Notes under the pieces: model-generated
Database searches by the model: none
Told to the model about the DNA's origin: nothing
Seen by the model: only the letters and a program-made list of their open reading frames with translations
Part shown: piece after piece, positions 36,728 to 44,536 of the stretch
Layout of the letters: every line of letters starts with the position of its first letter
Position numbering within the stretch: position 1 is the first letter of the stretch
Source of the DNA: Gemmatimonadota bacterium
GTDB taxonomy: Bacteria; Gemmatimonadota; Gemmatimonadetes; Gemmatimonadales; Gemmatimonadaceae
DNA: 64,000 bases
NCBI GenBank assembly: GCA_003134685.1
Contig: PLCA01000003.1
Location: 1 to 64,000, forward strand
Direction of reading: 5' to 3'
Translations under genes and position numbers: made by a program

Positions 36728-37722
36728 GACGAGGCGAGGATTGTGCGACGCGCGGAGCCCTCGTCGCGGAGCTTTCTGGTCAGCGTCGGCCGCGAGATTC
36801 CGAGGATGCGTGCGGCCGCGCTCAGATTTCCGCCGGTGAGGCCAATCGTGGTGTGGATCGCCTCGTCGACGATCGCCTGAAGTGACTTGCCTTCTGCGGG
36901 TATTCGAATCACGCCGCCGGCGGGAGTTTCGACCAAAGGAATGAACGACCGTCGCTGCAGCGACAGATGGTGGGGCTGAATCACGTCGCCTGTGCAGACA
37001 ACCACGGCGCGCTCGATGACGTTCTTCAGCTCGCGAATATTGCCCGGCCAGCGGTGTCTTTCCAGCGCGCTGACGGAATCCTGGCCTAGGCGCAGGTTCG
37101 CGCGGCCTTCTATTTCCGCGTGCCGCTTGACGAAGTAGTGGGCGAGAATCGGAATGTCCCCGTCTCGCTCACGGAGCGCCGGAAGCTCGAGTCGCGCGAC
37201 GTTCAGCCGATAGAAGAGATCGGCTCGAAATCGATTGTCGGCAACGGCCGACTCGAGGGACGAGTTGGTGCCCGCGATGATGCGGGCCGCCAGTGCACGC
37301 TCTTCGGAGCCTCCGAGCCGGCGAAAGCGCCGGTCTTCGACCACGCGCAGCAGCTTCGCCTGAAGCTTGAGCGGGAGTTCCGCGACCTCGTCGAGAAAAA
37401 CGGTGCCCGAGCCCGCGACTTCGAACAGCCCACGCTTGAGGATGCGCGCATCGGTGAAGGCGCCGGGCTCGTGCCCGAACAGCTCGCTTTCCAGCAGCGT
37501 CTCAGGGATGGCCGCGCAATTGATCGCGACGAACGGCTCCGCCGCGCGCGAGCTCGCCGCGTGGAGGCCGCGGGCGAAAAGCTCCTTGCCAGTCCCCGTT
37601 TCTCCGACGAGCAAAACTGTCATGCTGCGACTCGTCGCTACCTGGGTCGCCAGTGCTATGACTTCGCGGATGGCCGCGCTCTCACCGATTACGTGGGAGT
37701 CCCAACGATCCGCCGATGCCAA
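36724..37722 (-). CDS. Sigma-54-dependent activator without sensor domain
   Basis: A 332-aa AAA+ enhancer-binding protein. Walker A GETGTGKE lies at about residues 40-47, the sigma-54 contact loop reads GAFTDA (87-92, where GAFTGA is commonest), and Walker B is GTVFLDEV (about 106-113). The C-terminal Fis-type helix-turn-helix includes GGNLSAAARILGISRPTLTRKL. No receiver, GAF or PAS domain precedes the AAA+ core, so control must come from another protein or from expression level. The start is TTG at 37722; I found no better upstream ATG or GTG. It is first in the operon with HD-GYP copy 1. Possible targets are the -24/-12-like sites before the lipoprotein genes at 39692 and 44147. Confidence 0.9.
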   Translation of the reverse strand: MASADRWDSHVIGESAAIREVIALATQVATSRSMTVLLVGETGTGKELFARGLHAASSRAAEPFVAINCAAIPETLLESELFGHEPGAFTDARILKRGLFEVAGSGTVFLDEVAELPLKLQAKLLRVVEDRRFRRLGGSEERALAARIIAGTNSSLESAVADNRFRADLFYRLNVARLELPALRERDGDIPILAHYFVKRHAEIEGRANLRLGQDSVSALERHRWPGNIRELKNVIERAVVVCTGDVIQPHHLSLQRRSFIPLVETPAGGVIRIPAEGKSLQAIVDEAIHTTIGLTGGNLSAAARILGISRPTLTRKLRDEGSARRTILASS

Positions 37723-37931
37723 CTGCGATCGGGCTGTGATAGTTACACCGTTCCTTTTTCGCGCAGACGATCGAGCGATCCGCGCGCGGAATTGAGTTGA
37801 CAGATTCGAATTGGCTCCGAAACGCGCTGGAGCTATGTAAAGAGACGAGGAAATGGGGGGTCAAGTCACCCGTTTTTCAGGACTTACGGCCTCGCGGGAC
37901 CCCGAGCGGCGGCGGGCGCCCTCAGGAGGGG

Positions 37932-38954
37932 CTAGCTGGGAAGCGAGGCAAGCAGAGTGTTGATCTCGGCGGCCTCGTGCTGGGCGCCCACATCCTCGAA
38001 AGACTCGGCCGCTTCCCGCCACGCCAGACGGGCATCCGCGGAGTTCCCCAACGCCCTCGAAGTCTGCCCGAACTCGCGGAGCATCTCGGCCTGAAGCAGC
38101 CGGTCCTCGAGACCCTCCGCTTCGAAGATTCCGATCCGGAGTGTCGCAATGCTCTCGTGGAACGCCCCTCTTTCGCGCTCGATTCTCGCCCGGCACTTGA
38201 GCGCTTCAGCGATCGTGAGATGGTCTCCCCGGGTTTGCGCTCCCGCGAGGGAGGACGCGCATGCTTTCTCGGCATCGTCGAGCTTTCCGACCGCCACCCA
38301 AGCCTGGGCCAGGTTGAGGACAAGTATGCTCTCGACGAGCGAATCATGGCGCGATTTCGCGATCGTCAGTCCCCTCTCGAACGTCTCGATGGCGCGCGAA
38401 TAGTGACCGAGCTTGGTGTAGAGCATGCCGATGTTGTTGAGCACCCACGAGACGGCCTCGTCGTCATTCGCACTCTCGAAGGCGCCGAGGCTGTTCGAGT
38501 AGCGAGCCTCGGCGGCGACGAAGTTGCCACGCATGTTGAAGAGGACGCCGCGGTTCTGCTCGATCATCCCGAGCAGGCGGACATCGCCCGCCTTCCCCGC
38601 ATACTCCGCGGCTTGCATGTAGAGCTTCTCGCTCTCGACGAGATTGCCGCGGCGCTGCGCCACGATGGCAAGGCAATTGAACCCGTGCGCCTTGCAGCTG
38701 ATTGAGCCGCACTTTTCGGCGTGAATCAGGCTCTGCGTGTAGCAGCGATAGGCGGTCTCGGTTTCACCCTGCTCGCGGTGAAGCGTCCCCTTCCACCGGA
38801 GAGCGTCGGCGAGACTAGCCAAGTCGTGCTCGCGGTCGAGAGCCTCGATCGCGTCGTCGTAAAGTCCGAGTGATCTCGCAGTGTCGCCAGCCCTCTCGGC
38901 CTCGCGTGCCTGCTCGACGAGTCGACGCGCGCCTCCCGAATCAGGCTGCGTCAC
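37932..38954 (-). CDS. TPR repeat protein (copy 1)
   Basis: A 340-aa soluble protein composed almost entirely of tetratricopeptide repeats. Typical units are ADALRWKGTLHREQGETETAYRCYTQSL, CLAIVAQRRGNLVESEKLY and WVLNNIGMLYTKLGHYSRAIETFERGL. There is no signal peptide, membrane helix, DNA-binding or enzymatic domain. TPR solenoids bind peptides or protein partners, so it may be an adaptor. It follows the lipoprotein gene by 75 nt and precedes the activator operon by 209 nt. Its paralogue at 41665-42690 has the same neighbours, which makes it a fixed part of the duplicated cassette. The N-terminal repeats also resemble those of the HD-GYP proteins. Confidence 0.85.
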   Translation of the reverse strand: MTQPDSGGARRLVEQAREAERAGDTARSLGLYDDAIEALDREHDLASLADALRWKGTLHREQGETETAYRCYTQSLIHAEKCGSISCKAHGFNCLAIVAQRRGNLVESEKLYMQAAEYAGKAGDVRLLGMIEQNRGVLFNMRGNFVAAEARYSNSLGAFESANDDEAVSWVLNNIGMLYTKLGHYSRAIETFERGLTIAKSRHDSLVESILVLNLAQAWVAVGKLDDAEKACASSLAGAQTRGDHLTIAEALKCRARIERERGAFHESIATLRIGIFEAEGLEDRLLQAEMLREFGQTSRALGNSADARLAWREAAESFEDVGAQHEAAEINTLLASLPS

Positions 38955-39029
38955 GGTACCGCCAGAGTGTCGAAGTTTTCATGCGTTGTACCTCGCTGAT
39001 GGCAATCGTAAGCGAACGACGCGGTCGGC

Positions 39030-39692
39030 CTACTTGCCGGCACCACCGGTACTACAGCCTTCGACGCACACCCAGACGCCCGAGATGAGGATGTAGCGGG
39101 AAAAGTGGTTGAGTATCCAGACTTGGCTCTCGGCGACCGGCTGCGCGCCGTAGTAGAAGGTCGTGGCAGCCTCAAGTTCGGCGGGCAATGCAGAACCGTC
39201 GAAACCGATCTGCTCGCTTCCGTCCGAAAGGTATGCTGATCTTACGCCGTTGCCGACCGACGTCCCATAGGTCATGGTCGTACGGAGACCCTGAACCGCG
39301 GTTACTGGAAGCGCGAACCGCAGGCCATGGGGAAGCATGTCGTAGACGACGAACGAACCGGCCCTCGCGACGATCGTCATCGCAGTGGGAGCGCTCAAGG
39401 CGCCGGCCGGTATCGTCATCGAGAAGTCTGCGCCGGGCAGGGATAGCGTAGCCCCCTCGGGTCCGACCACGGCAGAGACGCTCTGGTCGACCTTCGAATG
39501 GCTCGGGCCCCACATCACTGCTTTGGCGATCGAGCCACCCGCCACTAGCGCAAAGGATGCTCGGAGAGTAAGTGTCGGGGGGAGATGCTTGGATTGGATT
39601 GGACTGGTTGAGCCGGTGTAATCGCCGCAAGAGACAACGGCTACGGCGCTCACAGCCAGCGCGAGGTTTCGAATCATGCGGTGACTTAACAT
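39030..39692 (-). CDS. ZU5-like lipoprotein with HFSRY motif (LP1)
   Basis: A 220-aa exported lipoprotein: signal peptide with Cys22 in VVSCGDY. Residues about 73-200 resemble a ZU5-type beta domain (VGPEGATLSLPG, then FSMTIPAGALSAPTAMTI, YDMLPHGLRFALPV). The strand WILNHFSRYILIS begins at about residue 192, and a 20-residue tail with two Cys follows, which its two paralogues lack. HFS is the tripeptide where metazoan ZU5/FIIND domains self-cleave; whether this happens here is unknown. The ATG at 39692 has GAGGTGG upstream. A sigma-54-like -24/-12 site lies 49 nt before the start. No named function is known to me. Confidence 0.8.
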   Translation of the reverse strand: MLSHRMIRNLALAVSAVAVVSCGDYTGSTSPIQSKHLPPTLTLRASFALVAGGSIAKAVMWGPSHSKVDQSVSAVVGPEGATLSLPGADFSMTIPAGALSAPTAMTIVARAGSFVVYDMLPHGLRFALPVTAVQGLRTTMTYGTSVGNGVRSAYLSDGSEQIGFDGSALPAELEAATTFYYGAQPVAESQVWILNHFSRYILISGVWVCVEGCSTGGAGK

Positions 39693-39740
39693 CGTACACC
39701 ACCTCGGTGAGGGACTTTATGTTTTCCAAGCTCAACCTTG

Positions 39741-39755
39741 GCATAGCGCGTGCCT
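39741..39755 (-). promoter_or_regulatory. Sigma-54-like -24/-12 site before LP1
   Basis: On the minus strand AGGCACGCGCTATGC matches TGGCACG-N4-TTGC at GGCACG and TGC, with the required GG-N10-GC spacing. The -12 GC lies 49 nt before the LP1 ATG. A possible activator site (AACGTT...TTGCAA) lies at 39822-39836. Confidence 0.55.
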
Positions 39756-39821
39756 CAACCTAACCTCCTTACTCACAAGGGTTTACGATTCCGGGACCAC
39801 GCGCCTGATCTGTTTTGGTCT

Positions 39822-39836
39822 AACGTTCCGTTGCAA
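39822..39836 (-). promoter_or_regulatory. Possible upstream activator site for LP1
   Basis: AACGTTCCGTTGCAA, 81-95 nt upstream of the -12 element of LP1. It shares AACGTT and TTGCAA with the palindrome at 44269-44282, which sits at a similar distance from the LP3 promoter. Confidence 0.35.
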
Positions 39837-39871
39837 AAAGAAACATTCCTTTATCGGTGTTTCTACGGGAT

Positions 39872-41521
39872 TCAATCGGCAGCGCCTGACGCAAAAATTG
39901 CCATCCGCTGGGGTGTTGGCCTGCCCGGAATATCAGCTGTTTCCGCCCAGGTGAGGAATATCCCCAAGAGCTCAGGGTCGAATTGGCCGGTTGAAGCCCG
40001 CATAATCTCGGCTGCGCGGGCATGGGTCAGTCCCGGCCGATATGACCGGGTTGTAGTTAGCGCGTCGTAGACGTCGGCGACGCAAAGGATTCGGGCGGCA
40101 AACGGAATATCCTCGCCGCTCAGTCCATCGGGGTAGCCGCAGCCATCCCACCGCTCGTGATGGTTGCGTATGATCGCGCCGATGTCTCCCGGAAAGTCGA
40201 TCTCGGCCACGAGCTCGAGCCCGGCCTCGGGGTGGCGTTTCATGATCGCCCATTCCTCGTCGGTGAGCTTGCCCGGCTTGTTCAGAACCTCCGTGGGGAC
40301 GATGATCTTCCCGATATCGTGCAGCAGCGCGCCGATCCGGAACCAGAAGAGCGATCGCGAATTGAATCCGGCGCTGTCGGCGAGCACGCAAGCGAAGAAG
40401 GCGACGCGCTCGCAGTGGCCCTGGGTGTAGCGATCCTTGCCTTCGATCGAATCACCCCACTGTTTTGCCATCTCCAGAAAACGCGACTCAAGCGCCCCAT
40501 TCCTCTTCTCCACCTGCGCGAGGCGATGCTGCGCCTTGAGCTGTGTGTAGAGCGAGTGGGCGTCGTTGAGCCGATGAAGCATGTCGCGATGCCGCTCCTG
40601 CGCCCAATAGACTTCCGCGAGCTGCTCCGACACGTCCGCTCGGAGGAGGAGATCGCCGCTCTCCAGCGCGTGCTGTTCCGCCTTGAGCAGCTGGTCGGCG
40701 GCTTGCGCGAAATCGCCGCGCTCCCGCGCGATGACGCCGACGTGCCGCAAGACTTCCCCGCGCCACGGGGCGGCGGTGTCCGTCGCCACGGCCAGCAGCT
40801 GGCGGCATTGTGCCAGCGCCTCGTCGTAGCGCCGCCCGGCGATGTAGAGCTGCACCTTGTTGACGGCGAGATCGAGCTGGCGCGCGTGATCGCCGTCCTC
40901 CTCGAACGCGCGAGCGGCCTCGTCGTACGCCTTCTCAGCATCGGACAGCTCGCCGAGCTCCATGTAGGCAAGCGCGATGTTGTTTAGCACCTGCGCTTCG
41001 TGGTTGCGCATCCCCAGCGTCTGGTATCCCAGATGACTCAGGCGAAACGCCTCGAGAGCGCCGCGGAGGTCTCCGCGGATCATCGCGACGGTGCCGAGGT
41101 TCTGATCGATCATGGCAATGAGCGCGGCGTCGCCCGCAAGCTCCGCCTTGTCCCGCGCGGCCGCGTAAATCGTCGCTGCCTGATCCAGATCGCCCGCGAC
41201 CTGATAGACAATCCCGACGACGTTGAGAGCCTGGGCCACCGCCGGCGGAGAACCGATGACATCTGCCGACGCTACGGCCGCTTCGAGGACATCGAGCGCG
41301 GCGCCGCGGTTGCCTTGCTCAAGGTAGGCGCGGCCGAGCCATCTGAGCGCGGCGAGACGAGTCGTGGCCATGGTATCGGGATCCCGCACGAGACTCTCGT
41401 ATATCGCGCACGCGTCGGCCCAGCGTCCATCGCGCTCGGCCTGCTTCGCGCGATCGATGCTTTCTCTGACGGCGGAGGATTCCACCGCCTTCAATTCGAC
41501 TGTGTGTCTTTGGTTGCTCAT
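39872..41521 (-). CDS. TPR/HD-GYP protein, probable c-di-GMP phosphodiesterase (copy 2)
   Basis: A 549-aa paralogue of the gene at 35048, alignable along its whole length. TPR repeats fill about residues 20-320 (ALRWLGRAYLEQGNRGAALDVLEAAV is nearly the same in both). The same coiled-coil linker follows, then HD-GYP with HDIGKIIVP at about residue 401 and HHERWDGCGYPDGLSGEDIPF near 455-475. The active-site residues are intact. It lies 143 nt after the TPR gene copy 2 and 179 nt before LP1. A weak sigma-54-like site (GG-N10-GC at 41632-41645) is present upstream. The C-terminus differs from copy 1 and has no low-complexity tail. Confidence 0.88.
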   Translation of the reverse strand: MSNQRHTVELKAVESSAVRESIDRAKQAERDGRWADACAIYESLVRDPDTMATTRLAALRWLGRAYLEQGNRGAALDVLEAAVASADVIGSPPAVAQALNVVGIVYQVAGDLDQAATIYAAARDKAELAGDAALIAMIDQNLGTVAMIRGDLRGALEAFRLSHLGYQTLGMRNHEAQVLNNIALAYMELGELSDAEKAYDEAARAFEEDGDHARQLDLAVNKVQLYIAGRRYDEALAQCRQLLAVATDTAAPWRGEVLRHVGVIARERGDFAQAADQLLKAEQHALESGDLLLRADVSEQLAEVYWAQERHRDMLHRLNDAHSLYTQLKAQHRLAQVEKRNGALESRFLEMAKQWGDSIEGKDRYTQGHCERVAFFACVLADSAGFNSRSLFWFRIGALLHDIGKIIVPTEVLNKPGKLTDEEWAIMKRHPEAGLELVAEIDFPGDIGAIIRNHHERWDGCGYPDGLSGEDIPFAARILCVADVYDALTTTRSYRPGLTHARAAEIMRASTGQFDPELLGIFLTWAETADIPGRPTPQRMAIFASGAAD

Positions 41522-41664
41522 TACGCCGCGACAACGGTCCCGAAGAGCGCTATGTCGCGCGACTTCCCGAATCAGGAATCTCCGGCCTGCGCTAGGGAGA
41601 CGAGGAAGCGCTTACCGAGTCACCCCACCGCGCATACCACGCGCCGGGCGGGGACCGACTATCG

Positions 41665-42690
41665 TCAGCCGGGCAGTTGGTCCAGCTGGGCCTCGACCTC
41701 GGCTATCTCCTGGCTGGCGCCGATTGCCTCGTAGGAATCGACGGCCTCGCGCCATGCTGAACGCGCGGCTCCAGCGTTCCCCACGGCGCGCGAGATCTCG
41801 CCCAACTCACGTAGCATCTCAGCATGCAGGAGGCGATCTTCCGCGCCCTCCGCCTCGAAGATCGCGATGCGAAGAGTGGCGATGCTCTTGTCCAGCGCGC
41901 CGCGCTTGCGCTCGATGGCCGCGCGAATCTTGAGCGCGCCGGCGGCGCTCAGATGGTCGCTGCGCCGCTGCGCCTGCTCGAGCGCCATCGCGCAGAACTT
42001 GTCCGCGGTATCCAGCCGTCCGAGCCCCATCCAGACCTCGGCGAGGTTGAGCGTAGTCACGTTCTCGACGACGGCGTCCCCTCGATTCACCGCAATGGCG
42101 CGTCCTCGCTCGAGGTGACCGCGCGCTTCGTCAAAGTTTCTGATCTTGGTGTGCAGGATTCCCAGGTTGTTGAGGACCCATGACATGGGCTCCGCATCAC
42201 CCGCGACTTCGAAGGCGCCGAGGCTGTTGGAGTAGTACGCGGCGGCCTGGCCGAAGTCGCCGCGCATGCTCGCCAGCACACCACGATTCTGCTCGATCAT
42301 TCCGAGAAGTCTCGAGTCCCGGGCTCTCTGGGCGAACTCTGCCGCCTGGGAGTAGAGCCGCTCGGTCTCCTTTTGATCGCCGCGGCGCTGGGCGATCGTG
42401 CCAAGGCAGTTGAGTGCGTGTGCCACCGCCGACTCGGAGCCGATGAGCGTCGCCTTCTCCAAGCTCTTCGTGTAGCATCGGAAAGCCGACTCTGTTTCGC
42501 CTTTCTCTCTCAGCAGTGTTCCTTTCCATCGCAGCACGTCCGGCAGAAACGGATCGAGGCTGTCTTCCGCGAACTGTGCCAAAGCGTCGTCATAGAGACT
42601 CTGAGCCTTGGCAGTCTTCTGATGCTGCTCGGCTACCCGCGCCAGCTCGACGAGCAGCCGGGCGCGCTCTACGTCATCAGATTTCTGCAT
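41665..42690 (-). CDS. TPR repeat protein (copy 2)
   Basis: A 341-aa tetratricopeptide protein, full-length paralogue of the gene at 37932 (shared blocks include DVLRWKGTLLREKGETESAFRCYTKSLE, LLGMIEQNRGVLASMRGDF and WVLNNLGILHTKIRNFDEAR). It is cytoplasmic by absence of a signal peptide, and no catalytic or DNA-binding domain is seen. It lies 62 nt after LP2 and 143 nt before HD-GYP copy 2, so the order lipoprotein, TPR, HD-GYP is the same as in the other copy. A role as peptide or protein receptor is inference from the fold. Confidence 0.85.
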   Translation of the reverse strand: MQKSDDVERARLLVELARVAEQHQKTAKAQSLYDDALAQFAEDSLDPFLPDVLRWKGTLLREKGETESAFRCYTKSLEKATLIGSESAVAHALNCLGTIAQRRGDQKETERLYSQAAEFAQRARDSRLLGMIEQNRGVLASMRGDFGQAAAYYSNSLGAFEVAGDAEPMSWVLNNLGILHTKIRNFDEARGHLERGRAIAVNRGDAVVENVTTLNLAEVWMGLGRLDTADKFCAMALEQAQRRSDHLSAAGALKIRAAIERKRGALDKSIATLRIAIFEAEGAEDRLLHAEMLRELGEISRAVGNAGAARSAWREAVDSYEAIGASQEIAEVEAQLDQLPG

Positions 42691-42752
42691 GCGCAGTGAC
42701 CTTGTTCAGGGAATCCTCAAGAGCGAAAAATGAGATTCTGACCAGCTTTCGG

Positions 42753-43415
42753 TCAACCTGAAGCTAGCATGTAGCGGGAAAAGTGGTTGAGCTGCCAGGT
42801 CTCGACCTCGGGTTGCTGCTGGTTCCCGTTCGGAGCGGAGAAGATCGTCGTGGTCTCGATTTCTAGAGCCTTGAGAATTCCGCTGAGATCCAACAGGTCA
42901 TGCGAGAAGTAGGCACAGAACGAATTCAGGGCAAGCGGAGTTCCATAGACCGCCGTATTCCTCAGACGCTGCGTGACGACTACTGGTTTCGCGAATCGAA
43001 GGCCATGCGGTTTCATGTCATAGGACACGTAACCCGTCTCGTCCGACGTGATCGTGATTGCGGTCGAGTTGGACAGTGCGCCCCGCGGGAAGGTGATCGT
43101 GAAGTCCGAGCCGGGTATCGCCAGCGTGCCGCCATTGTAGCCAATCGCGGCCGAAACGGTGCGAACCTCATTGACGTGCGTCGGAGCCCACTTGACTCCG
43201 TGGACGTCAATGCCGTTCGGATCTGTAGCGAATCCGATGACCCGGATGACCGAGCCAAGGAGCCCGGTCACCGCGCCGAGAAGATCCGAAATCAGCCCAT
43301 CCTGGGCTTTTGTCGGTGCAGCCGCAGGAGCGGTCGGTGAATAGTCCGCGCAGGAGAGCGCTACGAAAGTCGTAAGGACGAGTACGAAAGAGCGGACAAA
43401 TCTGGAGCGGATCAT
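42753..43415 (-). CDS. ZU5-like lipoprotein ending in HFSRYMLASG (LP2)
   Basis: A 220-aa exported lipoprotein (signal peptide, Cys22 in ALSCADY). After a linker with a hydrophobic LLGAVTGLLGSVIRVIG segment comes the ZU5-like domain: VSAAIGYNGGTLAIPGSDF, TITFPRGALSNSTAITI, YDMKPHGLRFAKPVVV. The protein stops exactly at HFSRYMLASG, so cleavage between Phe212 and Ser213 would free an octapeptide. It is a paralogue of LP1 and LP3. Downstream on the same strand are TPR copy 2 and HD-GYP copy 2. I do not recognise a sigma-54 site in the 105-bp gap upstream, so it may be co-transcribed with LP3. Confidence 0.8.
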   Translation of the reverse strand: MIRSRFVRSFVLVLTTFVALSCADYSPTAPAAAPTKAQDGLISDLLGAVTGLLGSVIRVIGFATDPNGIDVHGVKWAPTHVNEVRTVSAAIGYNGGTLAIPGSDFTITFPRGALSNSTAITITSDETGYVSYDMKPHGLRFAKPVVVTQRLRNTAVYGTPLALNSFCAYFSHDLLDLSGILKALEIETTTIFSAPNGNQQQPEVETWQLNHFSRYMLASG

Positions 43416-43520
43416 CGGAAAACCCAGGGGTTGGTGTTGTCTTATGAAGCGGTCAGCGGAAGACTTCCTGGAGCGATCAGGGCGCGGTACTCGGGTCGAA
43501 GCTTGGTACTGGTCGTGTGA

Positions 43521-44147
43521 TCAACCGGAAGCGAGCATGTAGCGCGAGAAGTGTCTTATCGTCCAAACCTGCGCCTGTGGAAGGTGCGGGGAGAGCGGGG
43601 AGAAAATCGTCGTCGACGGCTCGATCTCCAGGACCGGGACTTTTCCACTGAGCTTGACGTTGTCATCCGCGATGTACGCCGCGTAGAGTTGATTGCGTAG
43701 CGGCTCCCCGAAGATCGACGTGGTGTTCAGGACCTGCGTAGCGGTGACGTCCTTGAGGAACCTGGTCCCGGTCGGTTCCATCTTGTAAGCGACGTATTGG
43801 TCGTCAGAGGTGATGGTGACCCTGATCGGACCGGTGACCGCGCCAGCCGGGAAGGAAACCGTAAGACCCGTCTCGGGAATCGAAATCGTGCCGCCCGACT
43901 GGTCGATGGTCCTGGAGACTCTTACGACGTCCTTGTGCTGCTTCTTCCACCAGATGGCCTTGAGGTCCAGCTTGCCGACATCGGAAACAGCGCCCGGGAG
44001 GCGCTGCGCGGCAGATTGGAAGCTTGCCGGTGCGGCAATCGTTGTGGCGGGCGCGGATGGGGCTGATATCCCGGCCTCGGAGCACGACGCGATGACGAAG
44101 GCGCCGAGGACAACGGCGAGGGAACGAACGAGACCGAATCGGGACAT
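43521..44147 (-). CDS. ZU5-like lipoprotein ending in HFSRYMLASG (LP3)
   Basis: A 208-aa exported lipoprotein (Cys22 in IASCSEAG). The domain has SRTIDQSGGTISIPETGL, TVSFPAGAVTGPIRVTI and YKMEPTGTRFLKDVTATQ, matching LP1 and LP2 strand for strand. The chain terminates HFSRYMLASG, identical in the last ten residues to LP2 although the rest has diverged, so this tail is under strong constraint. It is the first gene of the minus-strand cluster. A sigma-54-like promoter lies 48 nt upstream, with a perfect 14-bp palindrome further up at 44269-44282. Confidence 0.8.
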   Translation of the reverse strand: MSRFGLVRSLAVVLGAFVIASCSEAGISAPSAPATTIAAPASFQSAAQRLPGAVSDVGKLDLKAIWWKKQHKDVVRVSRTIDQSGGTISIPETGLTVSFPAGAVTGPIRVTITSDDQYVAYKMEPTGTRFLKDVTATQVLNTTSIFGEPLRNQLYAAYIADDNVKLSGKVPVLEIEPSTTIFSPLSPHLPQAQVWTIRHFSRYMLASG

Positions 44148-44194
44148 CTAACCGTCTTTGGCTGAGGGTGGGAATTCCGGACGATCACCCTTAG

Positions 44195-44208
44195 GCAACG
44201 GTTATGCC
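44195..44208 (-). promoter_or_regulatory. Sigma-54-like -24/-12 site before LP3
   Basis: On the minus strand GGCATAACCGTTGC gives GGCA at -24 and TTGC at -12 with GG-N10-GC spacing. The -12 C is 48 nt from the LP3 ATG, almost the same distance as at LP1 (49 nt). Confidence 0.55.
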
Positions 44209-44268
44209 CTTGACGAAGTCATTGGTAACCAAAGACTTACAATATTCGGTCTTAGCAAGCTCATCAAT

Positions 44269-44282
44269 AACGTTGCAACGTT
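44269..44282. promoter_or_regulatory. Perfect 14-bp palindrome, candidate activator site
   Basis: AACGTTGCAACGTT is its own reverse complement. It lies 74-87 nt upstream of the LP3 -12 element, a usual place for enhancer-binding protein sites, and could equally serve htrA. Confidence 0.45.
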
Positions 44283-44536
44283 TTGTTACACCCGGATCGT
44301 TTCGTTACAGGGTGCATTCGGGGGCAGTGAACCTCCACCTAATGGTGACTTGTTCGATCGGACCCGAACTAAAAAGAACAAATGTGGAGCAAGTCCGCGT
44401 TTCAAGCGTATTAATGTGATCTCGGAGTAACTTCTTTCATTGAGCAGTTCTTGGCGGCGAGGTCCCGCAAGACTGGCGTGAAACCTGTAGCTCCTACACT
44501 GTGTCTCATAGTTACACCCTTTAGCCACCTAGTCGC

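Larger units (their letters stand above)
44148..44536. other. 389-bp divergent regulatory region, LP3 / htrA
   Basis: AT-richer than its surroundings and without a convincing gene. It holds the sigma-54-like site at 44195-44208 and the palindrome at 44269-44282. It also holds two GTTACA repeats (about 44284 and 44301) and presumably the htrA promoter near its right end. Confidence 0.6.

Noticed and set aside
43416-43520. Sigma-54 site before LP2
   Set aside because: At the position used in LP1 and LP3 there is no GG-N10-GC; LP2 is more likely read from the LP3 promoter.
37737-44520. 11-bp word ATAGTTACACC before the activator gene and before htrA
   Set aside because: Found at about 37739 and 44509, but on unrelated positions relative to the genes and with no third copy. 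One shared 11-mer in 64 kb is weak evidence.
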